From assembly GCA_964506325.1 (NCBI GenBank), contig CAZDLO010000013.1:1-57231 (forward strand): a DNA stretch of 57,231 nt, written 5' to 3'. This DNA is from CAINVV01 sp964506325 (GTDB taxonomy: Bacteria; Bacteroidota; Bacteroidia; Bacteroidales; Prolixibacteraceae). Numbering within the stretch: the stretch's first letter is position 1; every line of letters begins with the position of its first letter. Shown in pieces: positions 24,867-34,250 of this stretch. The position numbers were made by a program, and so were the translations under genes. The notes below the pieces were generated by a model. It saw nothing but the letters and a program-made list of their open reading frames with translations, searched no databases and had not been told where the DNA came from.

Positions 24867-26876
24867 TCAGTTGGGCTGGTACCCGACTTCCCATTTTTCC
24901 TTCCCATTTTTTATTCGGGGTTTGAAAACAGGAGTATCAGGGGTATATTCAATATTGACCGGAGTAATTTTGCCATTATTCCCAATGGTAATCATAACAG
25001 ACTGGTAAGGCTTAAAAATGAGTGTGTATGGAATAGTTTTCCCTTCATAATTAAAGCTTATCCTGACTGTATCGCTGCTGTTATTAAGAGACTGACCATA
25101 AGCCAGGGGGAATTTGAGGCCCTGGGCATGTGGATTGGCAAAGAAAAAAGTAAGACCCTCCTCAGTTTTTCTGCACCAATAGTCAGTACGACCGGAACCT
25201 GTTACCAGAGGAGTAACCTGCATATCCGGCCATGAACCTTTTACATTTTTAAGGCTGGTCAGTTTTTCCAGCAATATTTTGTATTCAGCATCCCTGGTGT
25301 TGAGTCCCGGCTCTGAAGGCATGCGTTTCAAGCAGACCGGTAATCCTGCCGAGGCAAGTTCAACGAGCCGCCTTAGGGCGGAAATGTCCATGTATCTGAC
25401 ATCCACATAACATGCTGAAAAAGTGAGATTACCAGCCTGGAGTACTCCCTCCCGGTACCTGGCTTTTCCAAGAAATTCGCCATTGATCCATAATGGCCTC
25501 CATGCTTTAAGCTCTGAGGGAAGGTAAGTATAGCGGTGTTCATATTCCCCCCATGCCCAGATAAACTGCTTTCCGACAGGCAATTCACCGGCAACCCAGG
25601 TATCTTCTGTAGGCAGGTATACTGCCACACGTGAAGCAGGCACCCCATTTTTCAGGTATCCTGACACCTTTTCGAGGTAGTTGTTAAAAGAGGGAAGGTC
25701 TTGTGCAAGTGCTCCACTTTTACCGACATGCACTGAGGCGTAGAATTTTACTGTATCCAATCCTGCCGGGTTGAGGGGTTTACCATGCCATATGACCTGG
25801 TTAACTCCGTTTGCGAATACAGCATCTGCCAGCAGTTTAAGATCTGCAGTCTGTTCCTTTGAATGGGAGTCGTTAGGCCATCCGTAGAGGCAGGTGAAGG
25901 TTTCGGCAGAAACAACTGTTTTTCCGGAGAGTCCGGCGGCTGATGCAACGATGTTGCTGTATGCCGGTTCGTAGAGCAGCGCCTCGCTTTCAGGGATATC
26001 CACAGTGGCGTAGGCAGAAATAATGTCACAGGGTGCCCCTGAGCACTGAACCCGGGAATATGCCCCCAGTTCATGACTTTTTTGGGTAAAAGGCTTGTAA
26101 AACTCTTCGATCACATATTCCGAAAGAAGTTTCATGTAGTCGTATCGAACAGCTGAGTAGGGTTTTCTGTTGGAATAGAGGCTATCGGTGTAATCTGTAA
26201 CTGAATAGTTGTAACGGGCCCTGAATTTTTCAGTAAATCCTTTTGTGTACAGATGCCTGGTTTCTACCTCCCAGGAATCACAAAAGATGCCGGAGACAGA
26301 TCCTTTCAATGCTGGCTGAAGGGCTTCACCTGTCCTTTTGGCATAGTTGTAAAAGGCGTTCCTGCTGAGGTGATCTATAACATATCCTTTTTTTGGGTAG
26401 TCCCATGATGCGGAAATGACCTGGCGCCATTCCGGTTCTTTCATGTTCATGGTTGCCTCCTCAAAAGGAACGTTGATATCGCCGAAAGGCCAAAGGGAAC
26501 CAAAAGTAAAATCGCAACCCATTCCCAGGCTGTCGGCACAATGTTTGGCATAGGAAACCACGGAGGACCATTCAGGGCTCAGCCATTCCTGGCGGGGAGT
26601 ATAATTGACGGTGTCTTTTTTCATTCTGTTCAGGGGATAAACCCAGGCAATTTCGACACCGCCAAAACCATTGTTTTTCAGCCATGACAGGTTTTCAGAA
26701 ACATCACTTTTACGGATTTCCGCAGCGAACCACCACCAGCGGGACCATGGACGGGAGCTGGTATAAAATTTTGTTTTTGAAAGGTCAGGTTTAGAGACTT
26801 TTGCAATGGGTTGTGATTCGGAGGAAAATACCGACCCGAACAGCACAATGAGACAGAGGATTAGAGTTTTGTTCAT
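24867..26876 (-). CDS. Exported GH106-like glycoside hydrolase (alpha-L-rhamnosidase-like)
   Basis: A 669-residue secreted glycosidase. The N-terminus MNKTLILCLIVLFGSVFSSESQ is a signal peptide, so I chose the ATG at 26876 over the longer TTG frame from 26951. SRPWSRWWWFAAEI and LKNNGFGGVEIAWVYPL match the start of GH106 alpha-L-rhamnosidase catalytic domains; later segments include SGIFCDSWEVE and VSAETFTCLYGW with candidate acidic catalytic residues. It is shorter than many GH106 enzymes and has no SusC/SusD pair or other carbohydrate genes beside it. It probably acts in the periplasm or outside on rhamnose-containing glycans. Confidence 0.65.
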   Translation of the reverse strand: MNKTLILCLIVLFGSVFSSESQPIAKVSKPDLSKTKFYTSSRPWSRWWWFAAEIRKSDVSENLSWLKNNGFGGVEIAWVYPLNRMKKDTVNYTPRQEWLSPEWSSVVSYAKHCADSLGMGCDFTFGSLWPFGDINVPFEEATMNMKEPEWRQVISASWDYPKKGYVIDHLSRNAFYNYAKRTGEALQPALKGSVSGIFCDSWEVETRHLYTKGFTEKFRARYNYSVTDYTDSLYSNRKPYSAVRYDYMKLLSEYVIEEFYKPFTQKSHELGAYSRVQCSGAPCDIISAYATVDIPESEALLYEPAYSNIVASAAGLSGKTVVSAETFTCLYGWPNDSHSKEQTADLKLLADAVFANGVNQVIWHGKPLNPAGLDTVKFYASVHVGKSGALAQDLPSFNNYLEKVSGYLKNGVPASRVAVYLPTEDTWVAGELPVGKQFIWAWGEYEHRYTYLPSELKAWRPLWINGEFLGKARYREGVLQAGNLTFSACYVDVRYMDISALRRLVELASAGLPVCLKRMPSEPGLNTRDAEYKILLEKLTSLKNVKGSWPDMQVTPLVTGSGRTDYWCRKTEEGLTFFFANPHAQGLKFPLAYGQSLNNSSDTVRISFNYEGKTIPYTLIFKPYQSVMITIGNNGKITPVNIEYTPDTPVFKPRIKNGKEKWEVGYQPN

Positions 26877-27043
26877 GAGGGAGAAAAATAGAGACCGGCA
26901 GAAAGTTTTTGAAATATATGGAAAAACATTGAATAACCGGATAATGTACAAACTGGCGGGTAAACCAATGGTTTATCTTCTGTCGGTACTGCTCTGTATT
27001 CAGGCATGCCCTGTACTTCCACCTATGCTGCCGGGAATATTTC

Positions 27044-27346
27044 CTACATGAATCCCAGTTCGAGCCTTGCCTCTTCCGACATCATGGATTTATCCCAGGC
27101 AGGATCAAAGGTGATTTCCACCTTACATTCTTCAATCCCTTCAATTTTTTTTGTCATGTATTCCACGTCGGCTATTATCATGTCAGCGGCAGGACAACCC
27201 GGGGCGGTGAGTGTCATCAGAATGTTTGCGGTATTATCTTGCACGTCGACACTGTAAACCAGTCCGAGGTCATAGATATTTACAGGTATTTCGGGATCGA
27301 AAACCTCCTTCAGATTGTTGATTACGAGATCTATTCTTGGGTCCAT
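27044..27346 (-). CDS. sufT: DUF59/MIP18-family protein, SufT-like Fe-S carrier
   Basis: A 100-residue MIP18-fold protein that helps deliver iron-sulfur clusters to target proteins. It has the family hallmarks EVFDPEIPVNIYDLGLVY and LTAPGCPAADMI with the conserved Cys. The ATG at 27346 follows the sufE stop after one base (TAA C ATG), so it belongs to the SUF operon; the longer start upstream would run into sufE. It is the last gene of the operon. Confidence 0.88.
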   Translation of the reverse strand: MDPRIDLVINNLKEVFDPEIPVNIYDLGLVYSVDVQDNTANILMTLTAPGCPAADMIIADVEYMTKKIEGIEECKVEITFDPAWDKSMMSEEARLELGFM

Positions 27347-27347
27347 G

Positions 27348-27779
27348 TTATTTTTTTTGAGTTGCAATCTGTTTATATGCGAGGGCATACAATTTAATTT
27401 GCTTGACCATTGACATCAGCCCGTTTGAACGGGTTGGCGAGAGATGCTGTTTCAACCCGATCTCATCGATAAAAAAGGGTTCATTGTCAAGGATTTCCTG
27501 GGGTGTTCTTCCGGAAAAAACTTTCAGCAGCAAGGCAACGAGTCCTTTCACGATTAGTGCATCACTTTCGGCTTCAAAAACCAGCAGGTCACCCTCCATT
27601 TTTTGCTGCAGCCAAACTCTTGACTGACATCCACGAATCAGATTCTGATCAGTTTTAAAGGCGGCATCTATCGGTTCAAGTTCATTTCCCAACTCAATAA
27701 GGTAGGTATATTTATCCATCCAGTCTTCGTAAGCTGAGAAATCGGCTACTATTGCCTTTTGTACTTCGTCTATGGTCAT
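27348..27779 (-). CDS. sufE: Cysteine desulfurase sulfur acceptor SufE
   Basis: SufE takes the persulfide sulfur from SufS and passes it to SufB. The 143 residues contain the catalytic Cys51 in LIRGCQSRVWL and the downstream segments ALIVKGLVALLLKVFSGRTPQEI and HLSPTRSNGLMSMVKQI that define the family. It lies 48 bases downstream of sufS and almost touches the DUF59 gene, in the usual SUF operon of Bacteroidota. Confidence 0.93.
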   Translation of the reverse strand: MTIDEVQKAIVADFSAYEDWMDKYTYLIELGNELEPIDAAFKTDQNLIRGCQSRVWLQQKMEGDLLVFEAESDALIVKGLVALLLKVFSGRTPQEILDNEPFFIDEIGLKQHLSPTRSNGLMSMVKQIKLYALAYKQIATQKK

Positions 27780-27827
27780 ATTTTTTGTTTCAAAAATAGG
27801 AATTACGCTGCTGACAATTGTCAGAAA

Positions 27828-29045
27828 TTAAAACATCGATCTTATCCGGATCAAGGCCTGAATAAACTGATCAATTTCTTCAGGGGTGTTGTAAAAGGAG
27901 AATGAAGCCCTTGTCATGGCAGAAACGCCAAAATGATCCATAACCGGGTCGGCGCATAATCTGCCGGTACGGACCGCTATGCCGAGCTGGTCCAGAAGAG
28001 TCCCAAGGTCAAACGGGTGTATCTGATCCAGCCGGAAGCAGATCACACCGGTTTTGGAAGCAGATTGACCAAAGATTTGCAGGTTTCCGAGCGCCATCAT
28101 CTTTTCGGTGGCATAGGACAGTAACTGGTGTTCGAAGGAAGCGACCTGATCAATTCCTGTGTTTTGCAGGTATTCGACAGCTGTTCCCAGGGCAATTGCC
28201 CCCACATAATGAGGCGTACCGGCCTCAAACTTGTGGGGAAGCTCATTGTAGGTAGTTTTGTCAAATGTGACCCGGTCTATCATCTCTCCTCCTCCCAGGA
28301 AGGGAGGCATTTCCTCCAGCCATTTTCGTTTCCCGTACAATACCCCTATTCCTGTAGGACCATAAACCTTGTGTCCGGAAAAGACAAAAAAGTCACAGTC
28401 AAGCTCTTGCACATCGATCCTGATGTGGGGAACGCTCTGTGCCCCGTCTACCAGTACCGGAATGTTGTTCAGGTGTGCGGTCCGGATGATTTCCCGGATT
28501 GGATTTACAGTGCCGAGTGTATTGGAAACATGGGTCACTGCGATTATTTTGGTACGATTGGTGATCAGGGATTCAAGCTGCCCGGAGATCAGTTCACCCT
28601 CGTCATTGAAATTGATGACCCTGAGGGTTGCATTTTGTCTTTCGCAGGCCATTTGCCAGGGAACGATATTGGCATGATGTTCCATCTCTGTCACAATAAC
28701 CTCATCCCCTTCAGCAAGAAATTTTTCACAGAAGGAACGTGCAACCAGGTTGATGGATTCGGTAGTTCCATGGGTAAATATTATTTCTTCCCGTTCCCCG
28801 GCGTTTAGAAAAGACTTCACAATATCCCGGGCATTTTCATAAGCCCCGGTGGTTTTAATGGCGTGGTAATGGGTTCCCCTGTGAATATTCGAATTGGTAA
28901 GAACAGAAAATTCGCGGATTTTCTCAATCACCTGTATGGGTCTCTGGGCGGTGGCAGCATTGTCAAAATAGACCCATGGATGCTTGTTGACTGTTTGGTC
29001 AAGTATGGGAAAATCTTTTCTGATATCCTGGTAATTAAAAGGCAT
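27828..29045 (-). CDS. sufS: Cysteine desulfurase SufS
   Basis: PLP-dependent desulfurase of class II that makes protein-bound persulfide from cysteine. The 405-residue protein has the PLP Lys226 in VFSGHKVYGPTGIGVLYG and the catalytic Cys364 in VRTGRLCADPVM; both residue numbers coincide with those of E. coli SufS. The usual GHHCA around the Cys is GRLCA here. It is fourth in the operon, separated from sufD by a 170-base stretch on which I see no open frame or clear promoter. Confidence 0.95.
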   Translation of the reverse strand: MPFNYQDIRKDFPILDQTVNKHPWVYFDNAATAQRPIQVIEKIREFSVLTNSNIHRGTHYHAIKTTGAYENARDIVKSFLNAGEREEIIFTHGTTESINLVARSFCEKFLAEGDEVIVTEMEHHANIVPWQMACERQNATLRVINFNDEGELISGQLESLITNRTKIIAVTHVSNTLGTVNPIREIIRTAHLNNIPVLVDGAQSVPHIRIDVQELDCDFFVFSGHKVYGPTGIGVLYGKRKWLEEMPPFLGGGEMIDRVTFDKTTYNELPHKFEAGTPHYVGAIALGTAVEYLQNTGIDQVASFEHQLLSYATEKMMALGNLQIFGQSASKTGVICFRLDQIHPFDLGTLLDQLGIAVRTGRLCADPVMDHFGVSAMTRASFSFYNTPEEIDQFIQALIRIRSMF

Positions 29046-29215
29046 CTTGAGTCAGTATTGAAATTTAGATTTTGGAATTTCGGCGGGTGTTAAACCGAGA
29101 TACTTTTTCTTTCAAGCGGCAATTTCTCAATTTATATAAATTTTTCAGACCATGCTTCTTCCAGGATGGAAATTTGTTTTTCAAATCATTGTAATTCCCG
29201 CCCTATTCCTAGCAA

Positions 29216-30586
29216 TTACCTGATGCATTCCAACTTGCAGTCGTGGCACCTGGAAACCTCGCCTCTAAGTCTTTTGTTGACAAGCCTGTCGATACTTTGC
29301 CTGAGTTGTTCTACCCGGATGGTGGAAAGCACTTCATGGGCAAAAGCGAACATAAGCATCAGCCGGGCTTCTTTTTCATTGATACCGCGTGTCTGGAGAT
29401 AGAAGAGGGCCTCCTCATTGATTTGTCCGACGGTTGCACCGTGTGAACATTTCACATCGTCATTGTCGATAACGAGCTGGGGTTTCGTGTTCATCCTGGC
29501 GGCCTTGGTCATCAGCACACTGTTGTTGCGCTGAAAGGCTTCGGTTTTTACCGCACCGGGCATTACATGGATCCTGCCGGTAAATGCCCCGGTGGAATTA
29601 TCGTCAAGGATGTTTTTAAATATCTGGTTGCTTTGGCATCCGGGCTGAGCGTGTTCGATGGAGGTGAAATTGTCGCAGTGCTGATCTTTGTCTGTCAGAG
29701 CCAGTCCAAAGAGTGAAGCATTTGCATGTTCTCCCTGCATATCAACGTGCACGTGATTTCGCGTAATGCCACCGTGCAGGGAGATCGTGTTGGTAATCAG
29801 CCGGGCGTTTCTTTCCTGGCGGACGAAGAGGCCGTTGAGGTATGCAGTTCCGTTGTGCTGGTTCTGAATACCGTAAATATCAACAACAGAATCAGGGCCC
29901 ATGAACACTTCGGTCAGATAGTTGGCTATATAGCTGTGGACTGCCAGCGTATGGTCACAAAACATCAGCTTTATCTGGGCATTCCTGCCAACAACCACCA
30001 GGTTGCGCTGGGTCACGTAGAGATCCTCTTCGCTTCGCAGCAGGTTGATTATCTGGACGGGTTTTTCAATGATTACGTTATCGGGAATGCAGATAAAAAC
30101 GCCATCCTGTGCAAAAGCACCATTAAGTGCCACAATCGGGTCTTTTGAAGCGTCGGCAATGCGGCCATAATATTTTTCGACAAGGGCAGTGTCCTCAACA
30201 ACAGCCCTTTTCATGCTTTTTATTATTGTTCCTTCGGGAAAATGATCAGTTTTGTTCTGGTCAAAGAACCAACCGTTCACATGAAAAAGTATATGAGTAT
30301 CAAACTCAGGGACGTCGCAGGTAAAGACCTCCTGCATGTCAAAATCAAAGGAGGCGGGACTGAAGGTACGGGTGTAATTTTCCTGTGAGAACAGTTTTGT
30401 GAGGTCGGTATATTTGTAATTTTCCATTCTCCTGCCGGGAACACCCATCCGACGGAATGCTGAAAATGCCTGGTTCCGTTCCTTGATAAGAAAATCCGGC
30501 GCACCATCATTCAGAAAGGCGCTGTTTCTGAGAAACAGATCGGCGAGTCTTTCTTCAGTAGTTTCGAAGGTAATTGTATCTGCCAT
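29216..30586 (-). CDS. sufD: Fe-S cluster assembly scaffold subunit SufD
   Basis: SufD forms the SufBC2D scaffold with SufB and SufC. The 456-residue protein has the parallel beta-helix core typical of SufB/D, with QRNNSVLMTKAARMNTKPQLVI, DVKCSHGATVGQINEEALFYLQ (a conserved His/Cys region) and the C-terminal helix HEVLSTI. The ATG at 30586 is 4 bases after the sufC stop, so I reject the longer frame that would overlap sufC. The protein ends RCHDCKLECIR, a small Cys cluster absent from E. coli SufD. Confidence 0.93.
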   Translation of the reverse strand: MADTITFETTEERLADLFLRNSAFLNDGAPDFLIKERNQAFSAFRRMGVPGRRMENYKYTDLTKLFSQENYTRTFSPASFDFDMQEVFTCDVPEFDTHILFHVNGWFFDQNKTDHFPEGTIIKSMKRAVVEDTALVEKYYGRIADASKDPIVALNGAFAQDGVFICIPDNVIIEKPVQIINLLRSEEDLYVTQRNLVVVGRNAQIKLMFCDHTLAVHSYIANYLTEVFMGPDSVVDIYGIQNQHNGTAYLNGLFVRQERNARLITNTISLHGGITRNHVHVDMQGEHANASLFGLALTDKDQHCDNFTSIEHAQPGCQSNQIFKNILDDNSTGAFTGRIHVMPGAVKTEAFQRNNSVLMTKAARMNTKPQLVIDNDDVKCSHGATVGQINEEALFYLQTRGINEKEARLMLMFAFAHEVLSTIRVEQLRQSIDRLVNKRLRGEVSRCHDCKLECIR

Positions 30587-30590
30587 GATT

Positions 30591-31343
30591 TTACTCTCCC
30601 AACTCTTTTTTGATCCAGTCGTATCCTTTTTCTTCCAGTTCGAGCACAAGCTCTTTGCCGGCAGATTTCACGATTTGTCCCTTGTAGAGCACATGTACAA
30701 AATCAGGAACGATGTAATCCAGCAGACGCTGGTAGTGGGTCACGACGATTGTGGCGTTTTCCGGTTTCTTCAGCATGTTGACGCCGTTGGCCACAATGCG
30801 GAGTGCGTCAATGTCTAAACCGCTGTCAGTTTCGTCGAGGATTGCCAGCTTTGGTTCCAGCATAGCCATCTGGAAGATCTCATTTTTCTTTTTTTCACCG
30901 CCGGAGAAACCTTCATTGACGGAACGGTTGGTAAGTTGAGAATCAATCTGTACCATCTCTTTTTTCTCCCGCATCAATTTCAGAAAATCGCCGGCAGAGA
31001 GTTCCTTCAACTGATGATATTTCCTGGATTCGTTCACCGCTGTCTTCAAAAAGTTGATCATGCTGACACCCGGTATTTCAACAGGATACTGGAAACTCAG
31101 GAAGAGTCCCTCTTTGGCGCGTACATCGGCCGTCATGGCGAGAAGATCCTTGCCGTTGAAAGTCACCTCACCTTTGGTCACCTCAAAATTGGTGTTTCCG
31201 GCGAGGACATTGGCAAGGGTACTTTTGCCCGATCCGTTTGGACCCATGATGGCATGTACTTCTCCTGCATTTATTGTCAGGTTGATACCGCGCAGAATTT
31301 CCTTTCCATCTACGCTGGCATTTAAATCTTTGATAATAAGCAT
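30591..31343 (-). CDS. sufC: Fe-S cluster assembly ATPase SufC
   Basis: ABC-type ATPase that drives conformational change of the SufBCD scaffold. In 250 residues I see Walker A GPNGSGKS at 34-41, the Q-loop region LFLSFQYPVEIPGVS, the SufC-specific signature FSGGEKKKNEI, Walker B KLAILDETDSGLD, and the switch His in VVTHYQRLL. It lies between sufB (20 bases) and sufD (4 bases). Confidence 0.97.
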   Translation of the reverse strand: MLIIKDLNASVDGKEILRGINLTINAGEVHAIMGPNGSGKSTLANVLAGNTNFEVTKGEVTFNGKDLLAMTADVRAKEGLFLSFQYPVEIPGVSMINFLKTAVNESRKYHQLKELSAGDFLKLMREKKEMVQIDSQLTNRSVNEGFSGGEKKKNEIFQMAMLEPKLAILDETDSGLDIDALRIVANGVNMLKKPENATIVVTHYQRLLDYIVPDFVHVLYKGQIVKSAGKELVLELEEKGYDWIKKELGE

Positions 31344-31363
31344 ATTAAATCTATATTATTTAT

Positions 31364-32809
31364 TTAACCTACACTGCCCTCCAGACTTATCTGCAGAAGC
31401 TTCTGTGCTTCGACAGCAAATTCCATCGGCAGTTTGTTGATGACTTCCCGGGCATAACCATTCACGATCATTCCTATCGCATCCTGAGTGGAAATACCCC
31501 GCTGGTTGCAATAGAAGATCTGGTCCTCCCCGATTTTTGAGGTTGTCGCCTCGTGTTCCACCACTGAATTTGGATTTCCGACTTCAATGTATGGAAAAGT
31601 ATGGGCTCCGCAGTGATCTCCCAGCAGAAGGGAGTCGCACTGGGAATAGTTCCTGGCATTTTCGGCCTTGGCTGCTACCCTGACCAGCCCACGGTAGGAA
31701 TTTGAACTATGGCCTGCAGATATTCCTTTGGAAACTATGGTACTTTTGGTATTCTTTCCGAGGTGGATCATTTTTGTCCCGGTATCGGCCTGCTGGTAAT
31801 TGTTGGTGAGAGCCACAGAATTGAATTCAGCCACAGAATTATCTCCGGCAAGGATGCAGCTGGGATATTTCCAGGTAATGGCGGAACCGGTTTCAACCTG
31901 GTTCCAGTAGATTTTGGAATACACTCCCTTGCACAGGCCGCGTTTGGTCACGAAATTGTAAATCCCGCCCACGCCTTCCTTGTTCCCGGGGTACCAATTC
32001 TGAACTGTGGAATATTTGACTTCTGCCCTGTCCATGGCGATAATTTCGACCACTGCTGCATGCAGCTGGTTTTCGTCGCGCATCGGTGCTGTGCAGCCTT
32101 CGAGGTAGGAAACATAACTATCGCTGTCGGCGATGATCAGGGTCCTTTCGAACTGTCCCGTGTTTTTGGCGTTTATCCTGAAATAGGTGGAGAGTTCCAT
32201 GGGGCATCTCACTCCTTTTGGAATGTACACAAATGAACCATCGGAGAAAACCGCGCAGTTGAGGGCCGCAAAGAAATTATCGTTGGGGGGTACTACCATT
32301 CCAAGGTATTTTTGTATCAGGTCTGGATGGTGTTTTACTGCCTCGCTGAAGGAGCAGAATATTATTCCCAGTTCGGCAAGGTTCTCCTTGAATGTTGTTT
32401 TCACGGAAACGCTGTCCATTACAGCATCCACGGCAACGCCGGCGAGCATTTTTTGTTCTTCCAGAGGGATACCCAGCCTGGCGAATGTGCTGAGCAATTC
32501 GGGATCCACTTCATCCAGGCTGTCGTATTTGGGTTGCTGCCTGGGTGCTGCATAGTAGATGATATCCTGGTAATCGATCTCCGGAATCTTCAGCTGGGCC
32601 CAGTCGGGCATTTTCATTGTCAGCCATTTGCGGTAGGCTTTGAGGCGAAATTCGAGCATAAATTCAGGTTCTTCCTTTTTGGCAGAAATGAGCCTGACCA
32701 CATCTTCGCTCAACCCTTTGGGGATGGCATCTGTTTCTATGTCGGTGACGAATCCGAAGCGGTAATCCCGATCGGCGACTTCATTTAATAATTTATTTTG
32801 GTCTTCCAT
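31364..32809 (-). CDS. sufB: Fe-S cluster assembly scaffold subunit SufB
   Basis: Core scaffold protein on which [4Fe-4S] clusters are built. The 481 residues show the SufB pattern: PDWAQLKIPEIDYQDIIYYA, the beta-helix segment FVYIPKGVRCPMELSTYFRI, YLEGCTAPMRDENQLHAAVVE with the conserved Cys, and EVGNPNSVVEHEATTSKIGED near the C-terminus. It is the first gene of the SUF operon, with a leader of about 150 bases if the TATCTTTG box upstream is used. Confidence 0.97.
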   Translation of the reverse strand: MEDQNKLLNEVADRDYRFGFVTDIETDAIPKGLSEDVVRLISAKKEEPEFMLEFRLKAYRKWLTMKMPDWAQLKIPEIDYQDIIYYAAPRQQPKYDSLDEVDPELLSTFARLGIPLEEQKMLAGVAVDAVMDSVSVKTTFKENLAELGIIFCSFSEAVKHHPDLIQKYLGMVVPPNDNFFAALNCAVFSDGSFVYIPKGVRCPMELSTYFRINAKNTGQFERTLIIADSDSYVSYLEGCTAPMRDENQLHAAVVEIIAMDRAEVKYSTVQNWYPGNKEGVGGIYNFVTKRGLCKGVYSKIYWNQVETGSAITWKYPSCILAGDNSVAEFNSVALTNNYQQADTGTKMIHLGKNTKSTIVSKGISAGHSSNSYRGLVRVAAKAENARNYSQCDSLLLGDHCGAHTFPYIEVGNPNSVVEHEATTSKIGEDQIFYCNQRGISTQDAIGMIVNGYAREVINKLPMEFAVEAQKLLQISLEGSVG

Positions 32810-32957
32810 TGTAAAAGCATATTGCAGGTATCCCGGCGTCTGACAAGCGTAAAATTTATCAATACAGGATTATTCTCCGTTGTATTTACGGCTCAGAACC
32901 ATATGTTCATCAAACTCCCAAATCCTTGTACGAATTTTTAATAAGACTGGATACAAA

Positions 32958-32989
32958 TTGGTGCAAAGATATAAAATGCACTATTTTTG
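32958..32989 (+). promoter_or_regulatory. Candidate thiL promoter (-33 TTG, -7 TATTTTTG)
   Basis: On the plus strand TTG at 32958-32960 is followed after 21 bases by TATTTTTG at 32982-32989, matching the Bacteroidota -33/-7 pattern. Transcription would start near 32996, about 27 bases before the thiL ATG. It overlaps the sufB promoter on the other strand. Confidence 0.5.
32964..32971 (-). promoter_or_regulatory. Candidate sufB operon -7 box (TATCTTTG)
   Basis: CAAAGATA on the plus strand reads TATCTTTG on the minus strand, a strong form of the Bacteroidota -7 element. The start would be near 32957, giving a 5' leader of about 148 bases before sufB. The -33 region is weak (TTCG rather than TTG), which may leave room for an activator. 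Confidence 0.45.
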
Positions 32990-33022
32990 ACGAATGATTT
33001 TTCAATTAAATCTGAAACCAAT

Positions 33023-34072
33023 ATGGCAGATGAGCGTCCAAGGACCAGTGAACTGGCTGAATTAGGTGAATTTGGCCTGATTAAAAGAGTTACGGCACAG
33101 GCAAAGATTAAAAATGAGAGTACCCTGACCGGAGTAGGCGATGATTGCGCAGTGCTGAGCTATCCCAACAAGCGGGTGGTTGTAACGACAGATTTGCTGA
33201 CAGAAGGAATTCATTTCAACCTTGTATATGTTCCGCTCAAGCACCTTGGCTACAAGGCAGTGTCTGTCAATATCAGCGATATCTGTGCCATGAACGCCAT
33301 TCCAAGGCAGATTACAGTATCGCTTGCCATCTCCTCGAAGTTTACCCTTGAAGCCATTGATGAGCTGTATGCCGGCATACACCTTGCCTGCGATCATTAT
33401 GGCGTGGACCTGGTCGGAGGAGATACGACCTCTTCCCTGACCGGGCTGACAATCTCCATTACAGCCATCGGGGAAGCGGATGAATCAGAAATTGTTTACA
33501 GGAGCGGAGCAAAGCCCGGCGATTTATTGTGTGTTACCGGAGATCTTGGAGGAGCCTACCTGGGGCTGCAGCTGCTTGAAAGGGAAAATGAGGTATTCAG
33601 GTTGAATCCGTCTGTTCAGCCACAGCTTGCAGGGTATGATTACATCCTTGGCAGGCAGCTGAAACCTGAAGCGCGTATTGATATGCGTGAGGTCTTTCGG
33701 TTTCTTGACATTCATCCGACTTCCATGATCGATATCTCAGACGGGTTATCATCAGAGGTACTCCACCTGTGTGAGGATTCGGCTGTTGGGTGCCGTTTGT
33801 ATGAGGAGCGGCTCAGTTTCGATCCGCAGACCAACAGGATGGCTGAAGAAATTAACATGAATCCGCTGGTGGCAGCCCTCAATGGGGGAGAGGATTATGA
33901 ACTCCTTTTCACCCTTCCCCTGGGTGATCATGACAAAGTAAAAAACCACCCGGATATTACTATCATTGGTCACATGACCCAAAAGGAGGAGGGTGTGCTC
34001 CTGGTAACATCAGGAGGAATCCAGGAGATTCCGTTGCAGGCGCAGGGATGGAATCCCATAAAAAGCAGCTGA
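33023..34072 (+). CDS. thiL: Thiamine-monophosphate kinase ThiL
   Basis: Phosphorylates thiamine monophosphate to thiamine diphosphate using ATP. The 349-residue protein has the PurM-like layout of ThiL: LGEFGLIKRV, GVGDDCAVL, VVTTDLLTEGIHF with the metal-binding Asp residues, KAVSVNISDICAMNA, DLVGGDTTSS, and MIDISDGLSSEV. The ATG at 33023 starts just before the conserved segment; the frame is open from a TTG at 32987 but that lies in the promoter. It is divergent from sufB and followed, after 178 bases with no gene, by the export operon. Confidence 0.94.
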   Translation: MADERPRTSELAELGEFGLIKRVTAQAKIKNESTLTGVGDDCAVLSYPNKRVVVTTDLLTEGIHFNLVYVPLKHLGYKAVSVNISDICAMNAIPRQITVSLAISSKFTLEAIDELYAGIHLACDHYGVDLVGGDTTSSLTGLTISITAIGEADESEIVYRSGAKPGDLLCVTGDLGGAYLGLQLLERENEVFRLNPSVQPQLAGYDYILGRQLKPEARIDMREVFRFLDIHPTSMIDISDGLSSEVLHLCEDSAVGCRLYEERLSFDPQTNRMAEEINMNPLVAALNGGEDYELLFTLPLGDHDKVKNHPDITIIGHMTQKEEGVLLVTSGGIQEIPLQAQGWNPIKSS

Positions 34073-34250
34073 GCCTGTTGCCTGAACTTTCCATCTCAGA
34101 ATAATCCGCCTGGAACAGTCCGGAAGCCATCGAGTCAGTCGAACCGGATACCGGGAAAGCCGAACAAATTTTTTTACGGGAGATTTGTAACGTTTGGACC
34201 TTTTGGTCGTCTTATCATAAAATTACAAGAAGAAGGTAAAATATCTCAAC

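Noticed and set aside
28128..28808. 226-codon plus-strand frame
   Set aside because: Lies wholly antisense to sufS, has no recognisable motif and no promoter; the minus strand is clearly the coding one.
29046..29215. Possible small gene in the sufD-sufS gap
   Set aside because: Minus-strand ATGs in the gap hit stops within one or two codons and no promoter box is present.
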